A stretch of DNA of 64,000 nt from Pradoshia sp. D12 (GCF_008935075.1 NZ_CP044545.1:1453501-1517500), one strand, 5' to 3'; positions 45,758 through 54,262 are shown, counted from the first letter of the stretch. Numbers and translations: made by a program. The notes: generated from the letters alone by a model not told the origin.

Positions 45758-46648
45758 ATGAGAGAAACCATTACAGCTACGTCAAGAGGCCTCTTGGTAG
45801 ATTCATTTCCATATCGTTTGTATCAAAAAGCAAAAAGGGTGGGGACATGGAATCCAGCTGATATCGATTTTACAAAGGATGCTACGGATTGGAAGCAGGC
45901 AACACCGGGACAAAGGCATAGCATTCTTCGTCTTCTTTCACAATTTCAGGCAGGAGAAGAAGCTGTCACACTTGATTTATTACCGCTTATGATGGCAATT
46001 GCCAAGGAGGGACGGATTGAAGAGGAAATGTTCCTGACTACCTTCCTGTTTGAAGAAGCAAAGCATACTGAATTTTTTAGAGCCGTCTTGGACGCAATTG
46101 GAGAAAAGGGTGAGTTAAATCCTTTATTAACAGATACGTATAAGCAAGTATTTCAAGTCATTTTACCAAATGCAATGGATCGCCTGCTTACAGATCAATC
46201 ACCTGAGGCGATTGCGGATGCCTCCACTGTATATAACATGTTTGTAGAAGGGGTACTTGCTGAAACGGGATATTTTTCATTTTATCAATCGCTGGAAAAA
46301 TCAAATTTAATGCCAGGATTGCTTGAGGGAATTGGCAATTTGAAGAGGGATGAATCTCGCCATATCGGCTATGGTACTTACTTGCTTCAGCGTTTGATTT
46401 GTGAGCATCCTCATATATATGATGATGTTGTCATGAAACGGATGGCGGAGTTAACGCCGCTGGCTCTAACAATTGTGGAAGAGGGATTAACAGATGCGGA
46501 TATAGAGGCATTTGGGACAAGCCCTGAAGAGGTTGTTAACTTTTCCATGAAGCAGCTTCAAATTAGAATGGATATTCTATCAAGGGCGAGAGGAAAGAAA
46601 ATTGAAGAGATCTATAGAACTTCTGAAAGCGAAGTTGGCATGATTTAA
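45758..46648 (+). CDS. R2-like ligand-binding oxidase (R2lox)
   Basis: This 296-residue ferritin-like protein is related to ribonucleotide reductase R2 but belongs to the R2lox group known from Geobacillus kaustophilus and Mycobacterium tuberculosis. The metal ligands are E67, E100, H103, E164, E199 and H202. The valine and tyrosine that form the ether crosslink in the Geobacillus protein correspond to V70 and Y159. Structures of the group carry a Mn/Fe cofactor and a bound fatty-acid-like ligand; the physiological reaction is unknown. Its place between acyl-CoA genes supports a lipid substrate. Confidence 0.92.
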   Translation: MRETITATSRGLLVDSFPYRLYQKAKRVGTWNPADIDFTKDATDWKQATPGQRHSILRLLSQFQAGEEAVTLDLLPLMMAIAKEGRIEEEMFLTTFLFEEAKHTEFFRAVLDAIGEKGELNPLLTDTYKQVFQVILPNAMDRLLTDQSPEAIADASTVYNMFVEGVLAETGYFSFYQSLEKSNLMPGLLEGIGNLKRDESRHIGYGTYLLQRLICEHPHIYDDVVMKRMAELTPLALTIVEEGLTDADIEAFGTSPEEVVNFSMKQLQIRMDILSRARGKKIEEIYRTSESEVGMI

Positions 46649-46686
46649 GTAAGAACACTCGACTCTATAAATCTAGTAAATCTATT

Positions 46687-46708
46687 CAGATGCTCTATAG
46701 AGCATCTG
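46687..46708 (+). promoter_or_regulatory. Perfect palindrome in the R2lox to dehydrogenase gap
   Basis: CAGATGCTC and GAGCATCTG flank TATA without mismatch. No T tract follows, so it is either a weak attenuating hairpin that lowers expression of downstream genes, or a protein-binding site. Confidence 0.5.
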
Positions 46709-46729
46709 TAAATAAAACATACCGACTGG

Positions 46730-46745
46730 TTAGTATTTAAATGAT
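46730..46745 (+). promoter_or_regulatory. TetR-type operator-like sequence
   Basis: TACCGACTGGTTAGTA is an imperfect palindrome (10 of 16 positions symmetric). It resembles operators of TetR-family fatty-acid regulators such as FadR/PfmR (half-site TACCGAC). It lies 12 bp before the acyl-CoA dehydrogenase start codon. No such regulator is encoded in this window. Confidence 0.35.
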
Positions 46746-46757
46746 AGGGGGATTAGT

Positions 46758-47936
46758 ATGTATTTACGTTTAACTGATGAACAAAAAATGGTTCAAAAAA
46801 CAATTCGTAGATTTGTGGAAAAGGAATTAATGCCATTAGAAAATGAAGTGTTACGAAATGAACGAGAAGGGAAACCAAGCCTCTCTCCGGGTAAGCTTAA
46901 GGAATTACAATTAAAAGCGAAGGAAGCTGGATTTTGGGGCATTAACACACCTGAAGAATATGGCGGCGCTGACTTAGGTCAGATGATGATGGCTATTGTA
47001 GCTATTGAGGTAGCCAAAACATTTGTCCCTTTCACCTTTGGCGGTTCAGCGGACAATATTCTGTACTATGCAAATGATGAACAAAAGAAAAAATACTTGA
47101 TCCCTACAATAAACGGTGACAAGAAATCCTGTTTCGCCATGACAGAACCAGGTGCAGGCTCGGATACGCAAAATATAAAAATGACAGCTGTAAAGAATGG
47201 CTCAGAATGGGTCCTTAATGGAGAGAAGACCTTTATTACGGGAGGAAATGATGCTGACTTTGTTATGGCCATGGCAATTACCGATAAACAACAGCACATC
47301 GAATCAAGAGGTCGTGAAGGAGTAACCTGTTTTATTGTAGACCGTGATATGGGATGGCGTTCTGAGTTTATCCAAACGATGGGGGAAGGAGGTCCAGCCG
47401 GATTAGTGTTTGATAATGTTCGAGTTCCTGAGGAAAATATCTTAGGTGAATTGCATAAAGGATATAATTTAGGGCTTGAATGGATTGGCTTTGCAAGATG
47501 GATTGTAGGAGCGCGCGCTGTTGGTGCGGCTGAGCGATTATTGCAAATGGCAATTGATTATGCAAAGGAGCGTATCACATTCGGTAAACCAATTGCCGAG
47601 CGACAAGCCATTCAATGGCAGATAGCAGATTCTGCGGTTGAGATTGAAGCAGCGAGGTGGCTTACCTTAAATGCTGCATTTACTCTTGATCATGGGGAAG
47701 ATAACCGGCATGTGGCGTCGATTGCAAAATTGTATGGAGCCAATATGGGAAATCGGGTGGTCGATCGGGTTTTACAAATTCATGGTGGTATGGGTTATAC
47801 GAGAGAATTACCGATTGAGCGTTGGTACCGTGAAGCAAGACTTTGGAGAATTTATGATGGAACTGACGAAATCCAGCGAATGATCATCGCCCGTAATCTT
47901 ATAAAAGGTCATGTTAAAATAGGAGAATTTAGCTGA
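46758..47936 (+). CDS. Acyl-CoA dehydrogenase
   Basis: The 392-residue flavoprotein introduces the alpha-beta double bond into acyl-CoA. The FAD/substrate segments CFAMTEPGAGSDTQNIKM, TFITGG and the C-terminal QIHGGMGYTRELPIERWYREARLWRIYDGTDEIQ are present. The usual catalytic base position near the end reads YDGTDEI; in many members that base lies elsewhere. ATG with GGGGGA upstream. It follows R2lox after a 109 bp gap that holds a palindrome and an operator-like site, so it may have its own control. Confidence 0.93.
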   Translation: MYLRLTDEQKMVQKTIRRFVEKELMPLENEVLRNEREGKPSLSPGKLKELQLKAKEAGFWGINTPEEYGGADLGQMMMAIVAIEVAKTFVPFTFGGSADNILYYANDEQKKKYLIPTINGDKKSCFAMTEPGAGSDTQNIKMTAVKNGSEWVLNGEKTFITGGNDADFVMAMAITDKQQHIESRGREGVTCFIVDRDMGWRSEFIQTMGEGGPAGLVFDNVRVPEENILGELHKGYNLGLEWIGFARWIVGARAVGAAERLLQMAIDYAKERITFGKPIAERQAIQWQIADSAVEIEAARWLTLNAAFTLDHGEDNRHVASIAKLYGANMGNRVVDRVLQIHGGMGYTRELPIERWYREARLWRIYDGTDEIQRMIIARNLIKGHVKIGEFS

Positions 47937-48018
47937 ATCAACTCCTAATAAAAGGAATTTTATGGTTTTTGTAGAAATAATTAACGTTTATCTTATTTGA
48001 AAGGGATGTGAACGTAGC

Positions 48019-48783
48019 ATGACTGGGAGATTTGAAAATAGAGTGGCCATTATTACCGGAGGAAGTAGAGGGATAGGTAAAGCAATTGCAGAAAATTTGG
48101 CCGTACAAGGTGCTAAGGTAGCGCTTTTTGATGTAAATGAAGAAGCACTGCAAGCGACTGCGGAACAATTTAAACAGAAAGAATTTGATTGTATGACTCG
48201 TGTTGCAGATGTTACTTCATCAGAGGAAGTGGAGAAAGCTGTAAAGGAAGTATATGAACACTATGGCGCTATTGATATTCTGGTTAATAATGCAGGAGTC
48301 ATCCGAGATAACCTGATTTTTAAAATGACAGATACAGATTGGCAATTGGTAATTGATGTTCACTTGAAGGGCTCCTTTAATATGACTAGAGCAGCGCAAA
48401 AATATATGGTCCAGCAAAAGTATGGGCGCATTATTAATATCTCCTCCACCTCAGCGCTTGGGAACAGAGGGCAAGTGAATTATTCTGCAGCAAAGGCCGG
48501 TTTGCAGGGGTTTACTAAAACCTTGGCTATTGAACTGGGTGGGTTTGGTATTACGGCTAATTCAGTGGCACCTGGATTTATTGAAACAGATATGACAAAG
48601 GAGACAGCTGCTCGAGTCGGTATACCATTTGAACAGTTAATTGAAGCAAATGTTTCAATCATTCCTGTTGGACGCAGTGGTAAACCTGAAGATATTGCTA
48701 ACGCTGTTTTATTTTTTGCTGATGAAAAGTCTTCGTTTGTAAACGGACAGGTTTTATATGTGGCAGGTGGACCTAAAAATTAA
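48019..48783 (+). CDS. 3-oxoacyl reductase, FabG-like SDR
   Basis: The 254-residue short-chain dehydrogenase has GGSRGIG (13-19), the NNAG motif in ILVNNAGVI, and the catalytic Ser-Tyr-Lys in NISSTSALG and YSAAK. FabG-like enzymes interconvert 3-oxoacyl and 3-hydroxyacyl thioesters. Within this operon it would act next to the two dehydratase/hydratase subunits. It could run in the synthetic or oxidative direction, and the genes alone do not decide which. Confidence 0.92.
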   Translation: MTGRFENRVAIITGGSRGIGKAIAENLAVQGAKVALFDVNEEALQATAEQFKQKEFDCMTRVADVTSSEEVEKAVKEVYEHYGAIDILVNNAGVIRDNLIFKMTDTDWQLVIDVHLKGSFNMTRAAQKYMVQQKYGRIINISSTSALGNRGQVNYSAAKAGLQGFTKTLAIELGGFGITANSVAPGFIETDMTKETAARVGIPFEQLIEANVSIIPVGRSGKPEDIANAVLFFADEKSSFVNGQVLYVAGGPKN

Positions 48784-48797
48784 TTGAGGTGAGATGA

Positions 48798-49247
48798 ATG
48801 TTTGCTCAAGCAGTAGGCAAGAGATCAAATCGAGTGTTAAATAGAGTTGACAGAGAACGTGTTAAACAATTTGCCAAAGCAATTGGAGATGAGCATCCTA
48901 TATATGTTGATCGGGAATATGGCAAGAAATCAAGATACGGTGAGAATATCGCTCCACCAACATATCCAAGAGTATTCAATTATGGAGAGTTAGAAGGTCT
49001 GGAGCTGCCATCTAAAGGACTAATCCATGGAGAGCAAATCTATCATTATGAGAGACCTTTATTAATAGATGAAGAAGTATATTGTTTTGCAAAAGTAAAA
49101 GATTATAAAGAGAGAACTGGAAGTAACGGAAAAATGGGCATTTTGCGGATTGAAAACAATGGTGAAGATAAAGAAGGAAACTCGATATTTACTTCTACCA
49201 TTGTCATTATTATAAATGAAGTTGTGCAAAAGGAGTTGAAAGCATGA
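48798..49247 (+). CDS. MaoC-like dehydratase, N-terminal type (HadA-like)
   Basis: The 149-residue hotdog-fold protein is of the MaoC_dehydrat_N group (VDRERVKQFAKAIGDEHPIY, then GENIAPPTYPRVF). In mycobacterial FAS-II, similar HadA or HadC subunits lack full catalytic residues and pair with HadB. The next gene encodes just such a partner, overlapping by four bases. Together they should form a (3R)-hydroxyacyl dehydratase/hydratase. AGGTGAGA precedes the ATG. Confidence 0.85.
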   Translation: MFAQAVGKRSNRVLNRVDRERVKQFAKAIGDEHPIYVDREYGKKSRYGENIAPPTYPRVFNYGELEGLELPSKGLIHGEQIYHYERPLLIDEEVYCFAKVKDYKERTGSNGKMGILRIENNGEDKEGNSIFTSTIVIIINEVVQKELKA

Positions 49248-49654
49248 CATGTTTGCTTGATATACAGACTGGTGATGAATTGGAAGAAGTAAAATTGGAA
49301 CCTGTTTCTAAAGAAGCATTGGTTGAGTACGCTAATGCTTCTGGGGATCATAATCCTATCCATAAGGATGAGGAGCAAGCAAAAAGATTAGGACTTCCGG
49401 GTATTATAGCACATGGAATGTGGACAATGGGGAATCTGTCAAAACTGTTTACCCCTTATTATGAGGATGGATTTATAAAAGATTTTACAATTCGTTTTCG
49501 TGACATGGTCTTTTTGAACGATTCAATAAGATTAAAAGCAAAGCTTGAAACAAAATTAGAAAATGAGTTACATTTTATCGTTTCTGCTATTAATCAAAAA
49601 GAGCAGGAGGTACTGAAAGGTACCGTAGTGTATTATTTATACGAAACTAGTTAA
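49244..49654 (+). CDS. MaoC-like (R)-hydratase/dehydratase (HadB-like)
   Basis: The 136-residue hotdog protein has the catalytic R-hydratase motif SGDHNPIHKDEEQAKRLGL (Asp and His present) and the following GIIAHGMWTMG. It starts within the stop of the previous gene (ATGA overlap), which fits an obligate heterodimer. The expected reaction is reversible dehydration of (3R)-hydroxyacyl thioesters, using the 3-hydroxyacyl product of the FabG-like enzyme. It is the last gene of the operon. Confidence 0.9.
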   Translation: MTCLLDIQTGDELEEVKLEPVSKEALVEYANASGDHNPIHKDEEQAKRLGLPGIIAHGMWTMGNLSKLFTPYYEDGFIKDFTIRFRDMVFLNDSIRLKAKLETKLENELHFIVSAINQKEQEVLKGTVVYYLYETS

Positions 49655-49682
49655 ATACAGGCAGCTTTTAAGCTGCCTGTAT
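49655..49682. terminator. Perfect hairpin between convergent genes
   Basis: A 13 bp perfect stem (ATACAGGCAGCTT with AAGCTGCCTGTAT) starts at the base after the stop codon. It has almost no loop and no T tract, so termination efficiency is uncertain. Confidence 0.6.
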
Positions 49683-49693
49683 CCGGTAAATGA

Positions 49694-50050
49694 TTAACGA
49701 TAGAAGAGGCCTAATGAGATATCTAACAGACGCTGTTTTTCATCCTCTGTTAAGGTTCTGCCATATAGCACAATCTCATTCTCATGCATGAATTTATGCA
49801 AGTCATAGGATCCTTGTAACTGTGTTAATTCAGGTATTTTTCGTTCATTAGAGTTACCCAGTAAATAATCGACAGATACATCAAAATAATGGGCAAGTTC
49901 CAATATTCCGTCAATACTTGGTTCGCGTGTTTCCCGTTCGTAAGATCCCATGGTTGATTGTGCGACCCCTATAATAGCTCCTAGTTCTTCCTGTGACAAA
50001 CGCTTCTCTTTACGCAACTCTTTTAACCTGCTTCCAAAAGAGGATTTCAT
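49694..50050 (-). CDS. Xre family transcriptional regulator
   Basis: The 118-residue repressor-like protein has an N-terminal helix-turn-helix (about 5-60: RLKELRKEKRLSQEELGAIIGV to YFDVSVDYLLG) and a C-terminal tail that probably mediates dimerisation. ATG 50050 has AAGGTGGGAG upstream; a GTG four codons earlier lies inside that site. It is convergent with the lipid operon and may not regulate it. Its target is unknown. Confidence 0.85.
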   Translation of the reverse strand: MKSSFGSRLKELRKEKRLSQEELGAIIGVAQSTMGSYERETREPSIDGILELAHYFDVSVDYLLGNSNERKIPELTQLQGSYDLHKFMHENEIVLYGRTLTEDEKQRLLDISLGLFYR

Positions 50051-50275
50051 GGTTGCTCCCACCTTTTACGAAACGTATTGTATATATATATTATAGGACA
50101 AAAGTTACAAATGAGCGAGTAATAAGGTGTAAAATGTCTCTTTATAGTACATTTTATATGTCTTTTTATCGTGCATAATTAGAAATCACCCAAATTGTGC
50201 CTATGATCTCTTTTATCCTTCTTGTTGTCTAAACAATGCCGTAATCCATATTTAAGTATTGCCAATCAGTATGGC

Positions 50276-50866
50276 TCAACCATTAATTTCGTAAACTTTT
50301 CCTGTTGTAACGTTAACTCCATACCATCCCCAGGTTGCGGTATGCTGGCTTTCTCCCTCATCAACTACTACTTCATATACATGTATAGATAAATCCTCAG
50401 TGCCTGATATCTTCCCTTGGACTTCGAAATGAACGTTTGATTCATTGGTATAATTAATATGATCCTTTACGAGATTAATAGCCTGATCCTGAGCGGATTC
50501 GAGATCAGAAGTGCCCTGTTGTTTTTCGTTTTCTTCATCAGACGAGAGTTTGGTTGTTTCATCTTCAACCGTATTCGTTGTATCAGCAGTGTTTATTTTA
50601 TCTTCTGTGGAGTTTATATTTGAATCAACATCATCGGTAATAGGTGATTCCTCTTCGGCGTATTTTTCGATTTCTTTGTGTAAATTTATGATTTCCCTTT
50701 CCAACTGTTTATTGTTTTCTTTAGCAAGATTAATTTCTTTATTTAATTGTTCCAGCTCAGCGGAAGCTTTAGAATGCTGATAGTAATATTGAATGATTAA
50801 TCCGAGGCTAAACAAACCTGCTAAAACAAATAATAGTACTATTTTTCTTGTGTTTAATTTTCTCAT
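50276..50866 (-). CDS. Membrane-anchored coiled-coil protein, unknown function
   Basis: The 196-residue protein has an N-terminal signal anchor (about 8-28), a coiled coil (about 33-72, AELEQLNKEINLAKENNKQL), an acidic Thr/Asp/Glu linker (75-125) and a compact C-terminal domain ending in GWYGVNVTTGKVYEING. The last part resembles PepSY-like secreted domains, which often bind or inhibit partners, but the match is loose. GAGGGAG precedes the ATG. It should face the cell exterior. Confidence 0.65.
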   Translation of the reverse strand: MRKLNTRKIVLLFVLAGLFSLGLIIQYYYQHSKASAELEQLNKEINLAKENNKQLEREIINLHKEIEKYAEEESPITDDVDSNINSTEDKINTADTTNTVEDETTKLSSDEENEKQQGTSDLESAQDQAINLVKDHINYTNESNVHFEVQGKISGTEDLSIHVYEVVVDEGESQHTATWGWYGVNVTTGKVYEING

Positions 50867-51079
50867 ATGAATCTCCCTCTTGTTATTTTAATATAATTTT
50901 ATAAATAAATAGGCTAGATGTGTAGTCTAAAATGCGAATATTCCGTTTTATCTTGAGTTGCTAAAGTGTGTTGATAAAATTGATTTAATAAATGCATAAG
51001 TGGTTGATATGATTACGAAGAATAGTTTTATAAGAATAGGGAATAGGTACATAAGAAATGATTGATAGGGAGTGACATT

Positions 51080-51601
51080 ATGAGATTAAAGGATAAGAAG
51101 ATTCTAAGTTTTGTACATCATGAATTTGAGGACCTCGAATTGTGGTATCCAATTCATCGACTGCGTGAAGAAGGAGCAATAGTTCATTTGGCGGGTGAAC
51201 AGGCAAAAGTCAAGTATATTGGCAAGTATGGCGTACCCGCAGAAAGTGAGTATAGCTTTGCAGAAGTAAATCCAAATGATTATGACGCAGTTTTAGTTCC
51301 TGGAGGCTGGGCTCCTGATAAACTTCGCAGATTTCCAGAAGTATTAGAGTTTATCCAAAAAATGGATGAACAGCAAAAACCAATCGGACAAATTTGCCAT
51401 GCAGGCTGGGTATTGATATCAGCTGATATTTTAAAGGGAGTAAAGGTGACAAGTACACCTGGAATACGAGATGATATGGTCAATGCAGGAGCTTCCTGGT
51501 ATGATGAAGCGGTTATCGTAGACGGACATATTGTTTCAAGTCGACGCCCGCCTGATTTACCGGATTACATGCGTGAATTTATCAAAGTACTAGAGAAATA
51601 A
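51080..51601 (+). CDS. DJ-1/PfpI family protein
   Basis: The 173-residue class I glutamine amidotransferase-like protein has the nucleophile elbow cysteine in GQICHAGW and the glutamate in the N-terminal FEDLEL segment. Members are described as proteases, deglycases or stress chaperones, and the activity here is not fixed by sequence. ATG 51080 has AGGGAG upstream; the frame opens at TTG 51062. A strong terminator follows. Confidence 0.88.
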   Translation: MRLKDKKILSFVHHEFEDLELWYPIHRLREEGAIVHLAGEQAKVKYIGKYGVPAESEYSFAEVNPNDYDAVLVPGGWAPDKLRRFPEVLEFIQKMDEQQKPIGQICHAGWVLISADILKGVKVTSTPGIRDDMVNAGASWYDEAVIVDGHIVSSRRPPDLPDYMREFIKVLEK

Positions 51602-51603
51602 TA

Positions 51604-51641
51604 AAGAAGCCAGTGTTTACATTTAAACACTGGCTTCTTTA
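51604..51641. terminator. Bidirectional terminator
   Basis: AAAGAAGCCAGTGTTT pairs with AAACACTGGCTTCTTT, 16 perfect base pairs, between convergent genes. Confidence 0.95.
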
Positions 51642-51663
51642 TATTGTCTGTGGATCCTAAGAC

Positions 51664-51966
51664 TTAAGATGGAATAGCTACTCTTAATTGTCGAATCACA
51701 TTATTAATATATTTTCTGTTTTTGTAAATGAAAAGTTTTAATTGATCACCTGAAAGCTGTAATTCATCTATGTCGCTATAAAACTCTCCCTTACCATGCG
51801 CTGTCCATTTTCCTTCTTTATCATAAAACATTAAGGTCCAGTGGCCACCTCTAATATGGTCTTCAAAGATAAAGTAATACTTCTTACCAACTTCATCATA
51901 AGAAGAGATAGATTTAAAATCAGCCAGGAATTGATCGATATCTTTTTTATACACAATGACCTTCAT
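51664..51966 (-). CDS. Hypothetical protein, 100 residues
   Basis: I do not recognise a family. The protein is alpha/beta with a central aromatic and Gly-rich segment (RGGHWTLMFYDKEGKWTAHG) and a basic helical C-terminus. There is no signal peptide or membrane helix. TAGGAGGGAAC precedes the ATG, a strong binding site, so it is very probably expressed. It ends convergently against the PfpI gene at a shared terminator. Confidence 0.7.
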   Translation of the reverse strand: MKVIVYKKDIDQFLADFKSISSYDEVGKKYYFIFEDHIRGGHWTLMFYDKEGKWTAHGKGEFYSDIDELQLSGDQLKLFIYKNRKYINNVIRQLRVAIPS

Positions 51967-52272
51967 ACAAGTTCCCTCCTAATTTATTATTCTACTCTTA
52001 ACATGAGTTTTTTATAAGAAACATGTGTGTATGGTGTCCTATAAGATTTAATTATATAATTTTATCTGAATTTTCACCATAGCTAGATTTTCGATATTGT
52101 TAACTAAAATTTAATATGGAGAAAGTTTCTTTTAAATGACCAAAACTGTAATATTTTTTATTTATAATTATTATAAATAAAAAGGGTTCCTGGAGAGCGA
52201 ATGGGATGGAATATATACACTTATAAAAATTTTTTTAGTGATAAAAAATATTGATATTTTAAAGGTTTATAA
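51967..52272. other. Intergenic region, nothing recognised
   Basis: This 306 bp AT-rich gap precedes a gene fragment. No promoter, hairpin or ORF stands out. Confidence 0.4.
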
Positions 52273-52572
52273 GTGTTTTTAAAGGGGGAGAGTGTGGGCG
52301 CTATTCTTGTTGTAGGTATGTTGATTGTACCGGCCGCAACTGGCTATCTTTTAACAGAGCGCCTGAGTGTCATGATTATGATCAGTTTAATAGTTGGGGC
52401 TCTAAGCTCCGTTTTCGGTTATTACACAGCCGTTGTTTTAGATGTCTCTATTGCCGGTTGTATGGTTGCAGTGTCTGGCTTGATTTTTGGAATCGTGTTT
52501 TTGTTCTCACCTACCCATGGAATCGTGTTTAAAAATTTCCAACATAGAAAATTAAGAAATTCTTTTATTTAA
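52273..52572 (+). pseudogene. C-terminal fragment of an ABC-3 family metal permease
   Basis: The frame encodes about 95 residues matching the C-terminal third of MntC/MntD/ZnuB-type manganese or zinc permeases (VGAILVVGMLIVPAATGYLL, then GYYTAVVLDVSIAGCMVAVSG). Intact members have about 280 residues. The upstream 300 bp carries none of the missing part and no ATPase or binding-protein gene is near. It is a remnant, although GGGGGAG before a GTG at 52293 could allow expression. Confidence 0.75.
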
Positions 52573-52730
52573 AATGTTCAAAGGTAAATGAAGCGATTGT
52601 CTAATAAGCTGAACAGAAGCAGTTTATTGAGCAATCCTTGTTTTGTTTATGTTCTTTATTCATCTAGCGGTTTAAAGTATGGTAACATGCTAAGGGAAGA
52701 TTTTAGGTAAAAAGGATAAAAGGAGTTTTT

Positions 52731-52965
52731 ATGAAAGTTTTTAAGTTCATCAGTTCTTCATTTGTAATTGTAATAGCTTATTTTTGTCGTTAAAGAGAGC
52801 ATTTGGCTTTATCCGTACTTGCATATGTCGATAGGATTCATGTTTATGGTGACGTGTATTGAACAAATACGTTTAAAACATAAGGGATTAGCTATAGTAA
52901 ACGGTGTGCTATCGTTTTTCTTTTTCAGTTTAGCTCTTATTAGGCTATTCTACGCTGAATTGTAG
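52731..52965 (+). pseudogene. DUF3953-like small membrane protein, frameshifted
   Basis: AAAGGAG precedes ATG 52731, which opens MKVFKFISSSFVIVIAYF and stops after 20 codons. In the next frame, from about 52782, the protein-like sequence continues as FVVKESIWLYPYLHMSIGFM to ARL-type ending LFYAEL at 52965. The whole resembles DUF3953 proteins of two to three membrane helices. The shift falls at a run of five T, so a sequencing error or recent mutation is possible. Confidence 0.6.
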
Positions 52966-53065
52966 AATATTTTATGACCATGCTTCATTTTTCTGGCGTG
53001 AATGACGAAATAATGTATAAGAGATGATGGTCATTTAGCTGTCAATGAAGAAGCAGGTGTAAAGA

Positions 53066-54262
53066 ATGAAATGTCGCTATTGTCAGAATGAAATAAATAC
53101 CCGAAGTAAGTACTGTTTGCATTGTGGTAAATTGAAGAATGGACCAAAAAGAAAGAGATCAAAAGTTGTCTTGGTTTCTTTTAGTATCATCGCTATTCTT
53201 TCAGCAAGCATCTATTTATTAGCTGCAAATCAAACGAATAATCATAAGCAGGTCGAATATGGAAGCATAAAAGAAATAAAATTGGTACATAAAGAGAATG
53301 GAAAAACGAATCAAGCAGAGGAAATTAAAACAACGCCTAAACCGGCAACTGAAATAAAAGTAGATACAAAAAAAGAGGTTTCTGAGATTATAACTGAATC
53401 ACTTGCAAAAGTTTTTACTATTTTCACTGAGGATAATCAAGGTACTGGATTTATCATTAATGATCATGGAGATATCCTTACAAATGCTCATGTAGTAGAG
53501 GGCTCTGTTGATATAACAGCAATCGATTATACAAGTCAATCCTATGCAGGAAAAGTCATTGGATATTCGAATATCCATGATGTCGCAATTATCAGGATAC
53601 CTGAATTGGCGAATCAGCAATCCTTGGGGCTAGCTACCCGGGAATATGCTTCGATAGGTGAGGAAGTAATAGCATTGGGGAGTCCGCTCGCAAAAACTAA
53701 TACAGCAACTTTGGGAACAATTGCAGCCATTAACCGAAGTTTTTATATTGGGGAGCGTATATATGAAAATATTTACCAAATGACTGCTCGGATATCTCCT
53801 GGAAGCAGTGGCGGTCCATTAGTATCTGTAAAATCAGGCAAAGTAATTGGAATCAATTCAGCGAGATCGATTGAGGATGAATCAATTGGGTTTAGCATTC
53901 CCCTGAAGGATGTTTATTCGTTTATCAGTGGTTGGGTTTCAAATCCGTTATCGGAGAGTGATATACCAGGCTTGTTTTATACGGAGACCGGTGATTTTCA
54001 TTTTGAGGAAGAAGATGAAGAAATTGACGAAGGATATTTTGAAGGTGGAGAAACAACTGATGAGCCAGGGGTTTATTACGAAATTCCTGAAGACTGGTAT
54101 GAGGTAGATGGGGAATATAATAATCAATCTGAGGCTGAAAAAGAGGATGTTATTGAAGGAAATCTTTTAGACAATAAACAAGAGGAACAATTAATAGTAG
54201 AACCCAGTGACGAAAAACCAGTAAGTATTTCTGTAAAAGAACAAAAGGAGAACGAAGAATAA
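53066..54262 (+). CDS. Membrane-anchored trypsin-like (HtrA-type) protease with N-terminal zinc ribbon
   Basis: In this 398-residue protein, residues 1-25 form a zinc ribbon (CRYC and CLHC pairs). A transmembrane helix covers about 34-53. The protease domain (about 110-290) has the triad His in TNAHVV, Asp in HDVAII and Ser in SPGSSGGPL. No PDZ domain follows. Instead there is an acidic Glu-rich tail of about 100 residues. The ribbon would be cytoplasmic and the protease extracellular. AGCAGGTG precedes the ATG. It differs from HtrA by the ribbon and tail. Confidence 0.88.
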   Translation: MKCRYCQNEINTRSKYCLHCGKLKNGPKRKRSKVVLVSFSIIAILSASIYLLAANQTNNHKQVEYGSIKEIKLVHKENGKTNQAEEIKTTPKPATEIKVDTKKEVSEIITESLAKVFTIFTEDNQGTGFIINDHGDILTNAHVVEGSVDITAIDYTSQSYAGKVIGYSNIHDVAIIRIPELANQQSLGLATREYASIGEEVIALGSPLAKTNTATLGTIAAINRSFYIGERIYENIYQMTARISPGSSGGPLVSVKSGKVIGINSARSIEDESIGFSIPLKDVYSFISGWVSNPLSESDIPGLFYTETGDFHFEEEDEEIDEGYFEGGETTDEPGVYYEIPEDWYEVDGEYNNQSEAEKEDVIEGNLLDNKQEEQLIVEPSDEKPVSISVKEQKENEE

